Assembly: GCA_023374025.1 (NCBI GenBank)
Contig: SIJG01000084.1
Location: forward strand, 1 to 64,000
Direction of reading: 5' to 3'
Source of the DNA: Heterodera schachtii
Taxonomy: Eukaryota > Nematoda > Chromadorea > Rhabditida > Heteroderidae
DNA: 64,000 nt
Under the pieces are notes generated by a model. It was not told where the DNA came from. It ran no database searches and saw only the letters and a program-made list of their open reading frames with translations. Of this stretch, positions 37,505-47,365 are shown piece by piece (the first letter of the stretch is position 1; every line of letters begins with the position of its first letter). The translations under genes were made by a program, and so were the position numbers.

Positions 37505-40060
37505 GTTCGCGAAGCGGCCGAGTCGTACCTTCCAAGAAAATGTCAAGAAAAAAGTAAAGAAAATGCTAAGAAGAAATGCCTGACGGTAAGAAAATGCCAA
37601 GAAACATGAAAATACGAGGAAAATGCTAAATGCCAAAAGATTGGTCCGAGGCCGCGAAGCGGCCGAGCCGTACCTTACAAGAAAATGTCAAAATAAAAGA
37701 AAATGCTAAGAAGAAATGCCTGACGATAAGAAAATGCCAAGAAACATGAAAATACGAGGAAAATGCTAAATGCCAAAAGATTGGTCCGAGGCCGCGAAGC
37801 GGCCGAGCCGTACCTTACAAGAAAATGTCAAAAGAAAAGAAAATGCTAAAAGAAATGCCTGACGATAAGAAAATGCCAAGAAACATGAAAATACGAGGAA
37901 AATGCTAAGAAGAAATGCTTGACCATAAGAAAATGATGTCTGACTGTAAGAAAATGTCAAAAAAGTTGAAAAAGCTAAAATTTTGTGCCATAAAAATGCC
38001 AAAAGATTGGTCCGAGGCCGCGAAGCGGCCGAGCCGTACCTTCCAAGAAAATGTCAAGAAAAAGGAAAGAAAATGCTAAGAAGAAATGCCTGACGGTAAG
38101 AAAATGCCAAGAAACATGAAAATACGAGGAAAATGCTAAATGCCAAAAGATTGGTCCGAGGCCGCGAAGCGGCCGAGCCGTACCTTCCAAGAAAATGTCA
38201 AAATGAAAGAAAATGCTAGGAAGAATTGCCTGATTATAAGAAATGCCAAGAAACATGAAAATACGAGGAAAATGCTAAATGCCATAAGATTGGTCCGAGG
38301 CCGCGAAGCGGCCGAGCCGTACCTTCCAAGAAAATGTCAAGAAAAAGAAAAGAAAATGCTAAGAAGAAATGCCTGACTGTAAGAAAATGCCAAGAAACAT
38401 GAAAAAATGCTAAGAAGAAATGCTTGACCATAAGAAAATGAATGCCTGACTGTAAGAAAATGCCAAAAGGTTTTGTGCCATAAAAATGCCAAAAGATTGG
38501 TCCGAGGCCGCGAAGCGGCCGAGCCGTACCTTCCAAGAAAATGTTAAGAAGAAATGCCTGACGGTAAGAAAATGCCAAGAAACATGAAAATACGAGGAAA
38601 ATGCTAAATGCCAAAAGATTGGTCCGAGGCCGCGAAGCGGCCGAGCCGTACCTTCCAAGAAAATGTCAAGAAAAAGGAAAGAAAATGCTAAGAAGAAATG
38701 CCTGACGGTAAGAAAATGCCAAGAAACATGAAAATACGAGGAAAATGCTAAATGCCAAAAGATTGGTTTGAGGCCGCGAAGCGGCCGAGCCGTTCCTTAC
38801 AAGAAAATGTCAAAAGAAAAGAAAATGCTAAGAAGAAATGCCTGACGATAAGAAAATGCCAAGAAACATGAAAATACGAGGAAAATGCTAAGAAGAAATG
38901 CTTGACCATAAGAAAATGATGTCTGACTGTAAGAAAATGTCAAAAAAGTTGAAAAAGCTAAAATTTTGTGCCATAAAAATGCCAAAAGATTGGTCCGAGG
39001 CCGCGAAGCGGCCGAGCCGTACCTTCCAAGAAAATGTCAAGAAAAAGGAAAGAAAATGCTAAGAAGAAATGCCTGACGGTAAGAAAATGCCAAGAAACAT
39101 GAAATACGAGGAAAATGCTAAATGCCAAAAGATTGGTCCGAGGCCGCGAAGCGGCCGAGCCGTACCTTACAAGAAAATGTCAAAAGAAAAGAAAATGCTA
39201 AGAAGAAATGCCTGACGATAAGAAAATGCCAAGAAACATGAAAATACGAGGAAAATGCTAAATGCCATAAGATTGGTCCGAGGCCGCGAAGCGGCCGAGC
39301 CGTACCTTCCAAGAAAATGTCAAGAAAAAGAAAAGAAAATGCTAAGAAGAAATGCCTGACTGTAAGAAAATGCCAAGAAACATGAAAAAATGCTAAGAAG
39401 AAATGCTTGACCATAAGAAAATGAATGCCTGACTGTAAGAAAATGCCAAAAGGTTTTGTGCCATAAAAATGCCAAAAGATTGGTCCGAGGCCGCGAAGCG
39501 GCCGAGCCGTACCTTCCAAGAAAATGTTAAGAAGAAATGCCTGACGGTAAGAAAATGCCAAGAAACATGAAAATACGAGGAAAATGCTAAATGCCAAAAG
39601 ATTGGTCCGAGGCCGCGAAGCGGCCGAGCCGTACCTTCCAAGAAAATGTCAAGAAAAAGGAAAGAAAATGCTAAGAAGAAATGCCTGACGGTAAGAAATG
39701 CCAAGAAACATGAAAATACGAGGAAAATGCTAAATGCCAAAAGATTGGTTTGAGGCCGCGAAGCGGCCGAGCCGTTCCTTACAAGAAAATGTCAAAAGAA
39801 AAGAAAATGCTAAGAAGAAATGCCTGACGATAAGAAAATGCCAAGAAACATGAAAATACGAGGAAAATGCTAAGAAGAAATGCCTGACGATAAGAAAATG
39901 CCAAGAAACATGAAAATACGAGGAAAATGCTAAGAAATGTTATGCAATAAGAAATGCCAAGAAGCTAAAAATGTTAAGAAATGTTGTGCCATAGTTAAAA
40001 ATGTTGTGTCATAAGAAAATGCCAAGAGAAGGGTGCGAGGCCGCGAAGCGGCCGAGCCAT
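37505..40060. repeat. Minisatellite with a GGCCGCGAAGCGGCC hairpin per unit
   Basis: Sixteen hairpins (about 37507, 37650, 37790, 38010, 38158, 38298, 38506, 38625, 38772, 38998, 39141, 39281, 39488, 39609, 39754, 40039) punctuate a purine-rich unit (AAGAAATGCCTGACGGTAAG, AATGCCAAGAAACATGAAAA) of about 120-220 bp. A block of about 983 bp is itself duplicated within the array (37.78-38.76 versus 38.76-39.75 kb). The open frames on both strands repeat the same peptides and are artefacts. Confidence 0.9.
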
Positions 40061-40103
40061 TTTCGGTTTTATCATTCATAATTTTACAACACATCTGCAC
40101 TTC

Positions 40104-40140
40104 CTAGCGGGGGATGCGCCGAAGGCGCTAACCCCGCTAG
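40104..40140 (+). other. Helitron 3' terminal double stem
   Basis: The inner stem GCGCC/GGCGC (40116-40128, loop GAA) is enclosed by a perfect 9-bp outer stem CTAGCGGGG (40104-40112) / CCCCGCTAG (40132-40140) that includes the terminal CTAG. The inner stem is the canonical Helitron termination hairpin. Confidence 0.8.
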
Positions 40141-40467
40141 TTATTATTAATAAACGACAATATTTTTAATTTATTTTAAGACAAAAATTGGAATTGCAAA
40201 TGTTCGTCAATTTTTCGAATTGTTTCACAAAAAATCGGCGTGCGGGATTATGAGAGAGGAGAATTTACTAGTGAAGACACTTTTAACAGCGAAACGAACA
40301 GTTGGGGATATACCAATTTTATTTCATTTGCAGTGAGTGACAATTCAAAAAATAATGCCAATTAAATTTACAAAATCGTAATTAAGGAATTATTGAATCC
40401 AAACGAAGACTTATACAACCAAAATGAGGACAAAGTGACATTGGCCATTGATGTTATAATGAAATAA

Positions 40468-41273
40468 ACAAAAACGGAAGGACAAATCATAAATACCCAA
40501 TGTTATGGGGAATTGTTTACTCACTCTACTGGACCTGTTAATTTTATTATCATATTTCTACTGCTTAAATCTTAATAATTTTTCAAATTGATTTTTTGGA
40601 TTTACTGGGATTAAAACAAACTGCTTAAGTCAATCAATTTTATTTGGTTTTAGGACAAGAAATTTTCAATTTTTACTTATTTATATATTTTTTGCTAAAT
40701 AATTATTTAAATCCAAATCAAATTATTAATATTAACTAAAAAATTCAAAAAAAAAAAATTATTAACTCTTTGTTACTCATCTTTTTTAGGTCATTACTTT
40801 GCCGTAATGTTTTATGACCTCACTCATTAATATTTAAAAGTGAACCATCACCAGCAAATTGTTCATTTTATCCGTTCTCATTACAATGTAAATATGTTCA
40901 TTACTCTAATTTGACTCTTTTAATGGAGTTCGAATTGTTTCGAATTGTTAAGGAATTTCCTACATATATTTCCCAAATTCTTATGGAGAATAAAAAAAAA
41001 AAAAATTCTTTTTGAGGTTTTGTTGAAATCCATTCATTTTTCAGTGATTTATCATATTTTACAGTGCTCATTCATAAGTCACTTTTTTGGTCAAGGCTTA
41101 ATGGGCGTTTTCACCACCAAATTTTTGGATATAATAGGGAATAAATAACTCCCCATTTTCGCCTCCCATTTTTGCGTCTCGCATTAATTTTTTAAAAATG
41201 AACTGTATCACATTTCAATGGAGAAATAAAATTTAATTTGTCCCAGCATTTTCATTCTTATTATTGAGTTGCC
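40468..41273. other. Intergenic, 5' flank of the 41-kb BTB gene
   Basis: 40780-41150 matches in reverse complement the flank at 6590-7210 upstream of the reverse-strand BTB gene, so it is duplicated gene-flanking DNA that may hold the promoter. No other gene is seen. Confidence 0.45.
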
Positions 41274-44200
41274 ATGTCCAATTCGATCCAACCGATTAGT
41301 GTTCGGATGAAGCATTTGTTAAGCACGGGAGAGTACTGCGGATGTGAAATTTTTGGTTGGGGACGGAGACGCAAAAGAGGCGAGTTTTAATTTTGAATAT
41401 TTAAAATATGGTACAGTACGGTGCGTAATTTAAAACCCACTTTATTTAAATGCAGAAATTGTCATTTTGAGGCCATTTAAAAACATTAAAAAATTGTTAT
41501 TATCATAATTTTTGATAATGATCAAAAATATTTTAAACGAAATTTTAGTCAAAAATTCACCATAAATTGCGAAGTGACAATTTGTACGATTCATTTTTCT
41601 ATTTCAAATTTTGTTGAAAATTTATTGTTTTTGTTTTTTAACTTTTTATGAAAATTACTCCCTGATGAGGGTTTTTTCTCTAAATTTTTTAATTTCTCCA
41701 CTGAATTTTTGTACTGATTTTTTTAAATGAAAATCTTTAATTATTTTAATCCTTTTAGATTATTTTGGCCCATCAAATCGTTTTGAAATCTGCTTCCAAA
41801 GAATTTGAGGCAATGTTCCGCTTTGATTCAAAGAATGCAAAAGCGGATAATGGTAAGGTTAAATATTATGGAAAATTAATATATTAATTAGAGATTAATA
41901 TAAACCGGATTTTATGGAATTTCATTTTTTTCCAATTTATGTCGATATAAATTAAATAATAATATTTTTGGCTTAATTTTAAGCTTCTAGGTTGTCTTTT
42001 ATTTACATATTTTCACATTTTGCCTATGTTTTGATTTAAATCCATATTTTGACATTTTCATTTTTACAAAAAAATAAAATAAAAATACTAAAGATGAATT
42101 TTTTCAAAAAATAGATATTCCTATTGAAATTTTAATATATTTTTAGTAAATTAAATAATTTTTTGCATTCATCTAAAATTTAATGGTTTAACGATTTTTC
42201 AAAAATTTGAACTCGATTTAATTTGTTTCAATTAGCCTCTGCAAATTGCCCAGCTGTTGTGGAGATCCCCGACGTTGAAGCAGCAGCATTCAAAGTGATG
42301 TTGAGCTTCATTTACACGGATGATTTGAGCGAATTGAACGGAGACAATGCAATGGCAGTGCTTTGCGCCGGTGGATTTATTTTTTGAAAAATTATATAAA
42401 AATAATAATAAATTTCTAATTAGCCGATAAATACAATATCCCTGATTTGGTCCTTCCATCTTTGCAAATTCCCTTCTCCGAATTGCGCAATGTTTTCTTG
42501 GCTTACGCCCAGGCTCGTCTTTTCGACTTGGAGGTGGGAGAGAAATAATTAATACTAATGAATTTAAGAGAATTTTAAATGCAATTATTATTCAAAACAT
42601 TTTAATTTAAGGAATATTGCAATGATTGTTTGGATTATATTGACAAAAATGCGGACGCTTTGCTCAAATCGGATGGATTTTTGCAAATTGACCAAAAATT
42701 ATTGTGCGAAATTTTGGAACGAGACCAATTGCAAATCAGTGGAGAAATTTTCATTTGGGAAGCAGTAAATTTTTAGAAATTAAGTAAATGACACCAATTA
42801 ATTTTTATTGTTTTTTCGGCACTCCGTTGGGCCGATGAAAAATGCCGTGAAAATGGCATTGATTATTCAGCAGAGAATCGCCGTCAAATGCTTGGCCCGG
42901 CACTGTTCAAAATTCGCCTCCCGCTTCTCGCACATAACGAATTTACTGTTCAAATTGGTAAAAACTGGCTTTAATACTAAAAGAAAATAAGTAATGGGAT
43001 ATTCAACTTTAACATAATTATTAACTATATTCAAAAAAACAATTAGAATACCGTTTAAAATTTAAAGTTAATTAGTAAAGGGTTATAAAAATTAGACATT
43101 AATAAGGATAGCTTACAATTTTACATAGTATGCCATTCTCGGCCCATCTAACTCTTGTTTTTACAGTTTCGTCCGGCATTTTAATTGTAGAAGAAGTGGC
43201 TGGCATTAAACAGTACCATAGCCAATCGAAAATGTGTGGGACTTGCGAAGGGTTACTGTACGGCCCATTGCAATTCCCGAGCCATTGGCGAAATTTGACA
43301 TTTGGGACAATTGTGATGGACATTGAAAAAGTGTCGGAATTTGCAAGAGAAAAATTGGGGACTCGCCGATTCAGCAAAACTGTACAAATCAGAGGACTTC
43401 CATGGAATATTGTGGCAAAAATAGATGCAAAAATTGGAAAAACTGATGAAAAATTGCTGGGATTTTACATTAAATGTGCAGCACCAAAAGAAGGTAAAGT
43501 AAATCAAATGCTAATTATTGTAGAAAATTAATAATTGGGCGAAATTAATTAAGACAAAAATTGGAATTGCGAGTGTTCGGCGGCAACTTTTCGAATTGTT
43601 TCGAAAATTTTCGACGTGCAGAATTCTACTGGGAGACTTTTCGGCAAAATTTTTAATCACACAGCGGATCAAGCAGGATTCACTGATTTCATTTCTTTTT
43701 CGGTGAGTGATTGATTGCTTATTCCTTAATTGACATAATTATGGCTAATTAAGGAATTGATGTACTCGGACAATGGGTTTTACAACATAGAAGAGGACAA
43801 AGTGACATTGACAGTTGACTTTATCTTAAAGGATGCTAAAATGGGCCAATTTTCTGCTCCAAAAACATCAGACAAGACAATTTTTATGGAAATTGAAAAA
43901 GTTTTCGAATTTTTTTGCGAAATCATTGGAAGCGAGCGCAAAAGCGAAACTGTGCACATCAAAGGACTTCCGTGGAAAATTATAGCAAAAATAAATGCGG
44001 ATAACGAAGACATTGAGAAAACTTTGGGCTTTTACCTTTTCTGTGTTGTTCCAAAAGAAAGTGAGTGAAATTAATAAATTAATTTGAAAAATAATGTCTG
44101 AGCTTATATTCATATTGAATGGCAAGGGCGTCCTTGAAAATGGGCCCTCCCGCTTCAAAATTTGAAAATATCCTTGAAAATGAGCATTCGAAAAAATACC

Positions 44201-45249
44201 CAAATTTTATAATTTTTTGAAAATTTAACCAATATGTTCATTAAATTATGGTATTATTTGGTGCAAAATTTGTTACTAAATCTCACAAAAAATCCAATTT
44301 TTCCCGGCGGCGTCACCGGAAGCTCTGTGCCTATTTTTTAAAATTTAGTTCAAAAACAACAAAAAGCGTTAATTTCTCAAATTTCCGACCCACTATTCCA
44401 TAGGTTTTTGAAAATAAAACTCACTGAAAAAAGTGCACTTACGCTGAAATAATGAAAATAATCAACGGAAGCAAAAAAAAAAATACTGGAAAAAAATTCA
44501 TTACGGCGAAATGACGAACCATTTTTGAATAAATTTTAACCAATTTTTAATGTCCTTGGATTTCGTGAAATTTGCCCGTTATGTCCTTGTAAATCAGTAT
44601 AACCGTTCTTGGAAAGAGAGAGTTTAAACGATACTAGCACTGAATAATAATATTAATAATTTGCTTTAAGCACCGAATTGGAGTCGCAAATGTTCGGCAA
44701 CTTTTCGAATTGTCTCGGGAAATTCTAGAAGATGGTTCGAAGGCCGTATGGTTAGCAATGAAACACCTATTCAAGGATTTGATAATTTCGTTAGATTTTC
44801 GTATTTGGTAAGAAAATATTTTCTTTTTAGGAAGCAATAAATTATTATAATTAGGACTTATATTTTTAGGTATTTATCTATTTTTCCAGAGCTTCCTATG
44901 TTATGAAAGCACGAAAAACATGTTTTTTTTTTGTGGTTGTTAAGCTATTTTTCGAATTATTAGTGCATATTTTCTAGATTTTATTGTTAGGACCTAAAAG
45001 CTAAAAAATATAAACGCCCAAAATTTATCAAAAATGCATTAAAAACGAAAAATACACCCCATAAGAAATGAAAAAATTTTCCCAAAAATTCATTACTTTT
45101 TGGATAAAATTTTACGATTTTACACCCCTAAATTTAAGCAAAGTGACATCGGAGGGTACGACATGGAGGAGGACAAAGTGACCTTGGCCATCGATATTTA
45201 TGTGGACGATGAAAAAAGGGAAAGACCGGAAAACTCGATTTTCGGTTGA
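41274..45249 (+). CDS. BTB-BACK-MATH-MATH gene, near-intact (one frameshift in exon 1)
   Basis: Exons: 41274-41379, 41759-41852, 42236-42370, 42424-42533, 42612-42764, 42819-42957, 43167-43493, 43554-43702, 43754-44060, 44671-44807, 45139-45249 (stop TGA). About 588 residues if the frame were continuous. BTB about 14-148 (RMKHLLSTGEY, ILAHQIVLKSAS, FKVMLSFIYTDDLSE, NAMAVL); BACK about 140-245 (YAQARLFDLE, YIDKNADALLKSDGFLQIDQ, ALRWADEKCRENG); MATH1 about 300-425 (VMDIEKVSEFAREKLG, GLPWNIVAKI, LGFYIKC, NWNCECSAATFRIVS, GFTDFISFS, EEDKVTLTVDF); MATH2 about 430-588 (IEKVFEFFCEIIGSERKSET, NWSRKCSATFRIVS, GFDNFVRFSYL, DKVTLAIDIYVDD). Defect: one extra T in exon 1 (GAGTACTGCGGA versus GAGTACGCGGA). 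Intron 1 has a GC donor; the exon 6 acceptor is TTTTCG|GCAC, not AG. Likely a CUL3 adaptor by family analogy. It may be recently dead, mis-sequenced, or start downstream. Confidence 0.8.
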
Positions 45250-46172
45250 GTTTATGGCATTTTGTCTTATTCGATTTAATTTATTCCTTCTTAATTTTTC
45301 TATTCATTTTTTTATATTTGGCTATTTATGCTTATAAATTTTCTCAAGTTGATCGGAAGGCGGTAAATTTTTATGACTATAGCTATCAATTATATGCACT
45401 AAAAAAGGCGAATATGCGCATAAAACATTCGCTAAAATATGCCCTAAAAGCAGAAAAATATCCCAAATATAAGATCATTTACCCCGTTTATGAGCCAACA
45501 ATAATAAATACGAAAATTTGGACTTTTGACTTTTTGTTCGAGTTGGATTCGGAATTAGCGAAATGGATATCCCGGATTCGACATCAGTGACCTTGAAAAT
45601 CCAAGCCTCATTACTTGCACTCCGTTTTCGAGTACTCCTTTTTGCGAATAAATCCCAAGGCATTTTGCCTTGCAATCAGAAATTTAATAAAACTTTTTGC
45701 TTAATGTGAAATGAGGCGCATTTATGTAAAAGGGATAAAACGAAAATTCAAAAAAAAAAACCGAAATTAGGTTTAACCATAATTTTTTTATTTTTTGAAA
45801 GCTTTTCCAAATTTTGAAAAATCCTTTGCCAAAATCTACTGAAACTTTAATATTGTTTAAAAGGCATTTGCAAAATTTTAGGGATTTATGCCAATTTTTC
45901 CCTCTATTTTTATGATTTTTTCATAATCCATTTTGTATTGAATGCTAGTGAAGGTGCTATGACGAAGCGACAAAAATATGGGTGTGGGCGAAGCGACAAA
46001 AATATGAGTGTGGGCGAAGCGACAAAAATATGGGTGTTTGTAATAATTAAATTAAATTTTAATTTTATTTTTATTTGCTAAGTAATTAATCATAACTTAG
46101 CTTAAACTTAGTCAAATTAATGAAATTTAGTGTTTAGAGCAAGGTTTCGATCTCAAAATTTTGAAAATCCTC
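45250..46172. repeat. Intergenic with a 3x26-bp tandem repeat
   Basis: 45962-46038 holds three copies of a 26-bp unit (GCGAAGCGACAAAAATATGG plus GTGTGG). The 114-residue frame at 45246-45590 begins as low-complexity hydrophobic sequence inside AT-rich DNA and has no recognisable domain. No gene is supported. Confidence 0.6.
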
Positions 46173-47358
46173 ATTTCAGCCATAAAAAATCCTCATTTGC
46201 CACAAAAATACCTCAAAAAAATCCTCATTTGGAATAAAAAATCCTCATTTTTTAAAACATCATAAAATTGCAAACAAAATCAGTCAACTGTCATATTTTT
46301 CATTTGAAACAATCACGGCGCCTACCAGCGCCGCCGGACCTATTTTTCTTAAAAAATTGACCAAAAAATCGCAAAATTGGTAATTTTGGTAAAAATCTAT
46401 AACGATCTCATTTAAAACACAAAAAAAAATTTCGATTTCTATTGTTTTAATTTTTGCTTTTAAATTGCTTTTTTGTGGCGCGGTTTTCCAAAAAATTTTA
46501 TTGAATTTCAAGAAAGTTAGGGTCAAAATTGTGAGTCAAAATTTTTTGTACTTTTTTGGTCACAACCCTTTGTAAATTTTTACTAATTTTTTAAAAATCA
46601 CATAAGTAGTAGAGGATGCTTCAAGCTGTCTCTAAACCAGGGTTTCGATATGTGAGGATTTTTCCTCATTTTGTGGTCTTTTAGAGGGTCAAGGAGGATT
46701 TTTTTGGAAAATGAGGGTTTGAGGATTTTTGTGGTCTTTTGAGAAATTTGAGGATTTTTGTGGTCTTTTGATAAAAAAGTGACAAAAAAGCATGATTTTT
46801 TGAAAAATTAGGCATATTTGGCAAAATGTCGAACTTTTTCTTCAAATCTTAAACTTTTTTTTTCGAAAAATCTTCATTTTTCAATAAATTTTAATTAATT
46901 TCCTATAGATAATTTTGTAGAAAAAAATAAAGAGGAATTCGATAGAGGGGGTCAAAATTATTTTTTTGACAAAATCTTTTAACAAATCGCATTCAAAATC
47001 CCAAATTTTTTCCGGCAGCGCCTATCGGCACTGCCGGACCCCCTCCCCCAATGTTCCCAAAAAGTTTTTTGGAAAACCGCGCCACAAAAAAGCAATTTAA
47101 AAGCAAAAATTAAAACAATAGAAATCGAAATTTTTTTTTGTGTTTTAAATGAGATCGTTATAGATTTTTACCAAAATTACCAATTTTGCGATTTTCTGGT
47201 CAATTTTTTAAGAAAAATAGGTCCGGCGGCGCTGGTAGGCGCCGTGATTGTTTCAAATGAAAAATATGACATTTGACTGATTTTGTTTGCAATTTTATGA
47301 TGTTTTAAAAAATGAGGATTTTTTATTCCAAATGAGGATTTTTTATGGCTGAAATTAT
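46173..47358. repeat. Large inverted repeat, ~300-bp arms, ~570-bp spacer
   Basis: The left arm (about 46173-46497) and right arm (about 47066-47358) are near-identical reverse complements (words TGGCGCGGTTTTCCAAAAAA, AACGATCTCATTTAAAACAC, AAAAATCCTCATTTGGAATA). The left arm has about 33 extra bp near its outer end. Each arm contains the GC-hairpin repeat (46316-46340 and 47221-47245) and a third lies in the spacer (47012-47040). The spacer is rich in TGAGGATTTTTGTGG words. The right arm abuts the minisatellite that starts at about 47366. Confidence 0.8.
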
Positions 47359-47365
47359 TTTTTTG

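Larger units (their letters stand above)
36258..40140 (+). mobile_element. Non-autonomous Helitron, 3883 bp
   Basis: The 5' end is TCTTATATAATAAGTTGAGT preceded by A (36257). The 3' end is CTAG (40137-40140) followed by T (40141), the A|T target expected of Helitrons with no target duplication. A hairpin GCGCC-GAA-GGCGC (40116-40128) ends exactly 12 nt before the 3' end, as in canonical Helitrons. Removing the element leaves a 46-nt intron between two MATH exons, which supports the boundaries independently. There is no Rep/helicase frame. The interior is made of short TGCGTTAAAAATGCATTTGA repeats (36340-36480), a GTGTGG minisatellite and a long array with GGCCGCGAAGCGGCC hairpins. Confidence 0.85.
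34484..40467 (+). pseudogene. BTB-BACK-MATH gene, frameshifted, Helitron in intron 7
   Basis: Exons: 34484-34570, 34686-34779, 35047-35175, 35228-35337, 35413-35565, 35619-35758, 35873-36251, 40181-40332, 40387-40467 (stop TAA). BTB: MPKSVIKHLLSTGEDADVYF, LLPAHKLILKHASDVFEAML, FKVMLSFIYTEDLSG, NAMAVLYA. BACK: ISELRNVFFAFAQARLFKLE, YICQNAVQLFGSDDFLQID, ALRWA. One MATH: ENLSEFARETVWSERKSETV, GFPWKIWAQI, LGIYLMC, NWNCKCSSIFRIVSQK, WGYTNFISFA, ELLNPNEDLYNQNEDKVTLA. Defects: one extra A in exon 6 (GCCGAATGA instead of GCCGATGAA) gives an immediate stop, and exon 7 has at least two further single-base shifts (near 35970 and near 36185). Intron 1 has a GC donor (GAG|GCAATT); the intron 5 acceptor is a normal TAG. 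Unlike its neighbour at 41-45 kb it has only one MATH. A 3883-bp Helitron occupies intron 7. Confidence 0.85.

Noticed and set aside
37766..39740. Series of 78-159 residue frames on both strands with repeated LEGTARPLRGLGPIFWH-like peptides
   Set aside because: They follow the hairpin minisatellite inside the Helitron; sense and antisense frames are both open and no known domain appears.
37505..40060. CRISPR-like regular repeats
   Set aside because: Unit lengths vary (about 120-220 bp), 'spacers' are themselves repeated, and the host is eukaryotic.
45246..45590. 114-residue hydrophobic-start frame
   Set aside because: Low-complexity AT-rich sequence right after the stop of the 41-45 kb gene, with no domain, no paralogue and no splice support.
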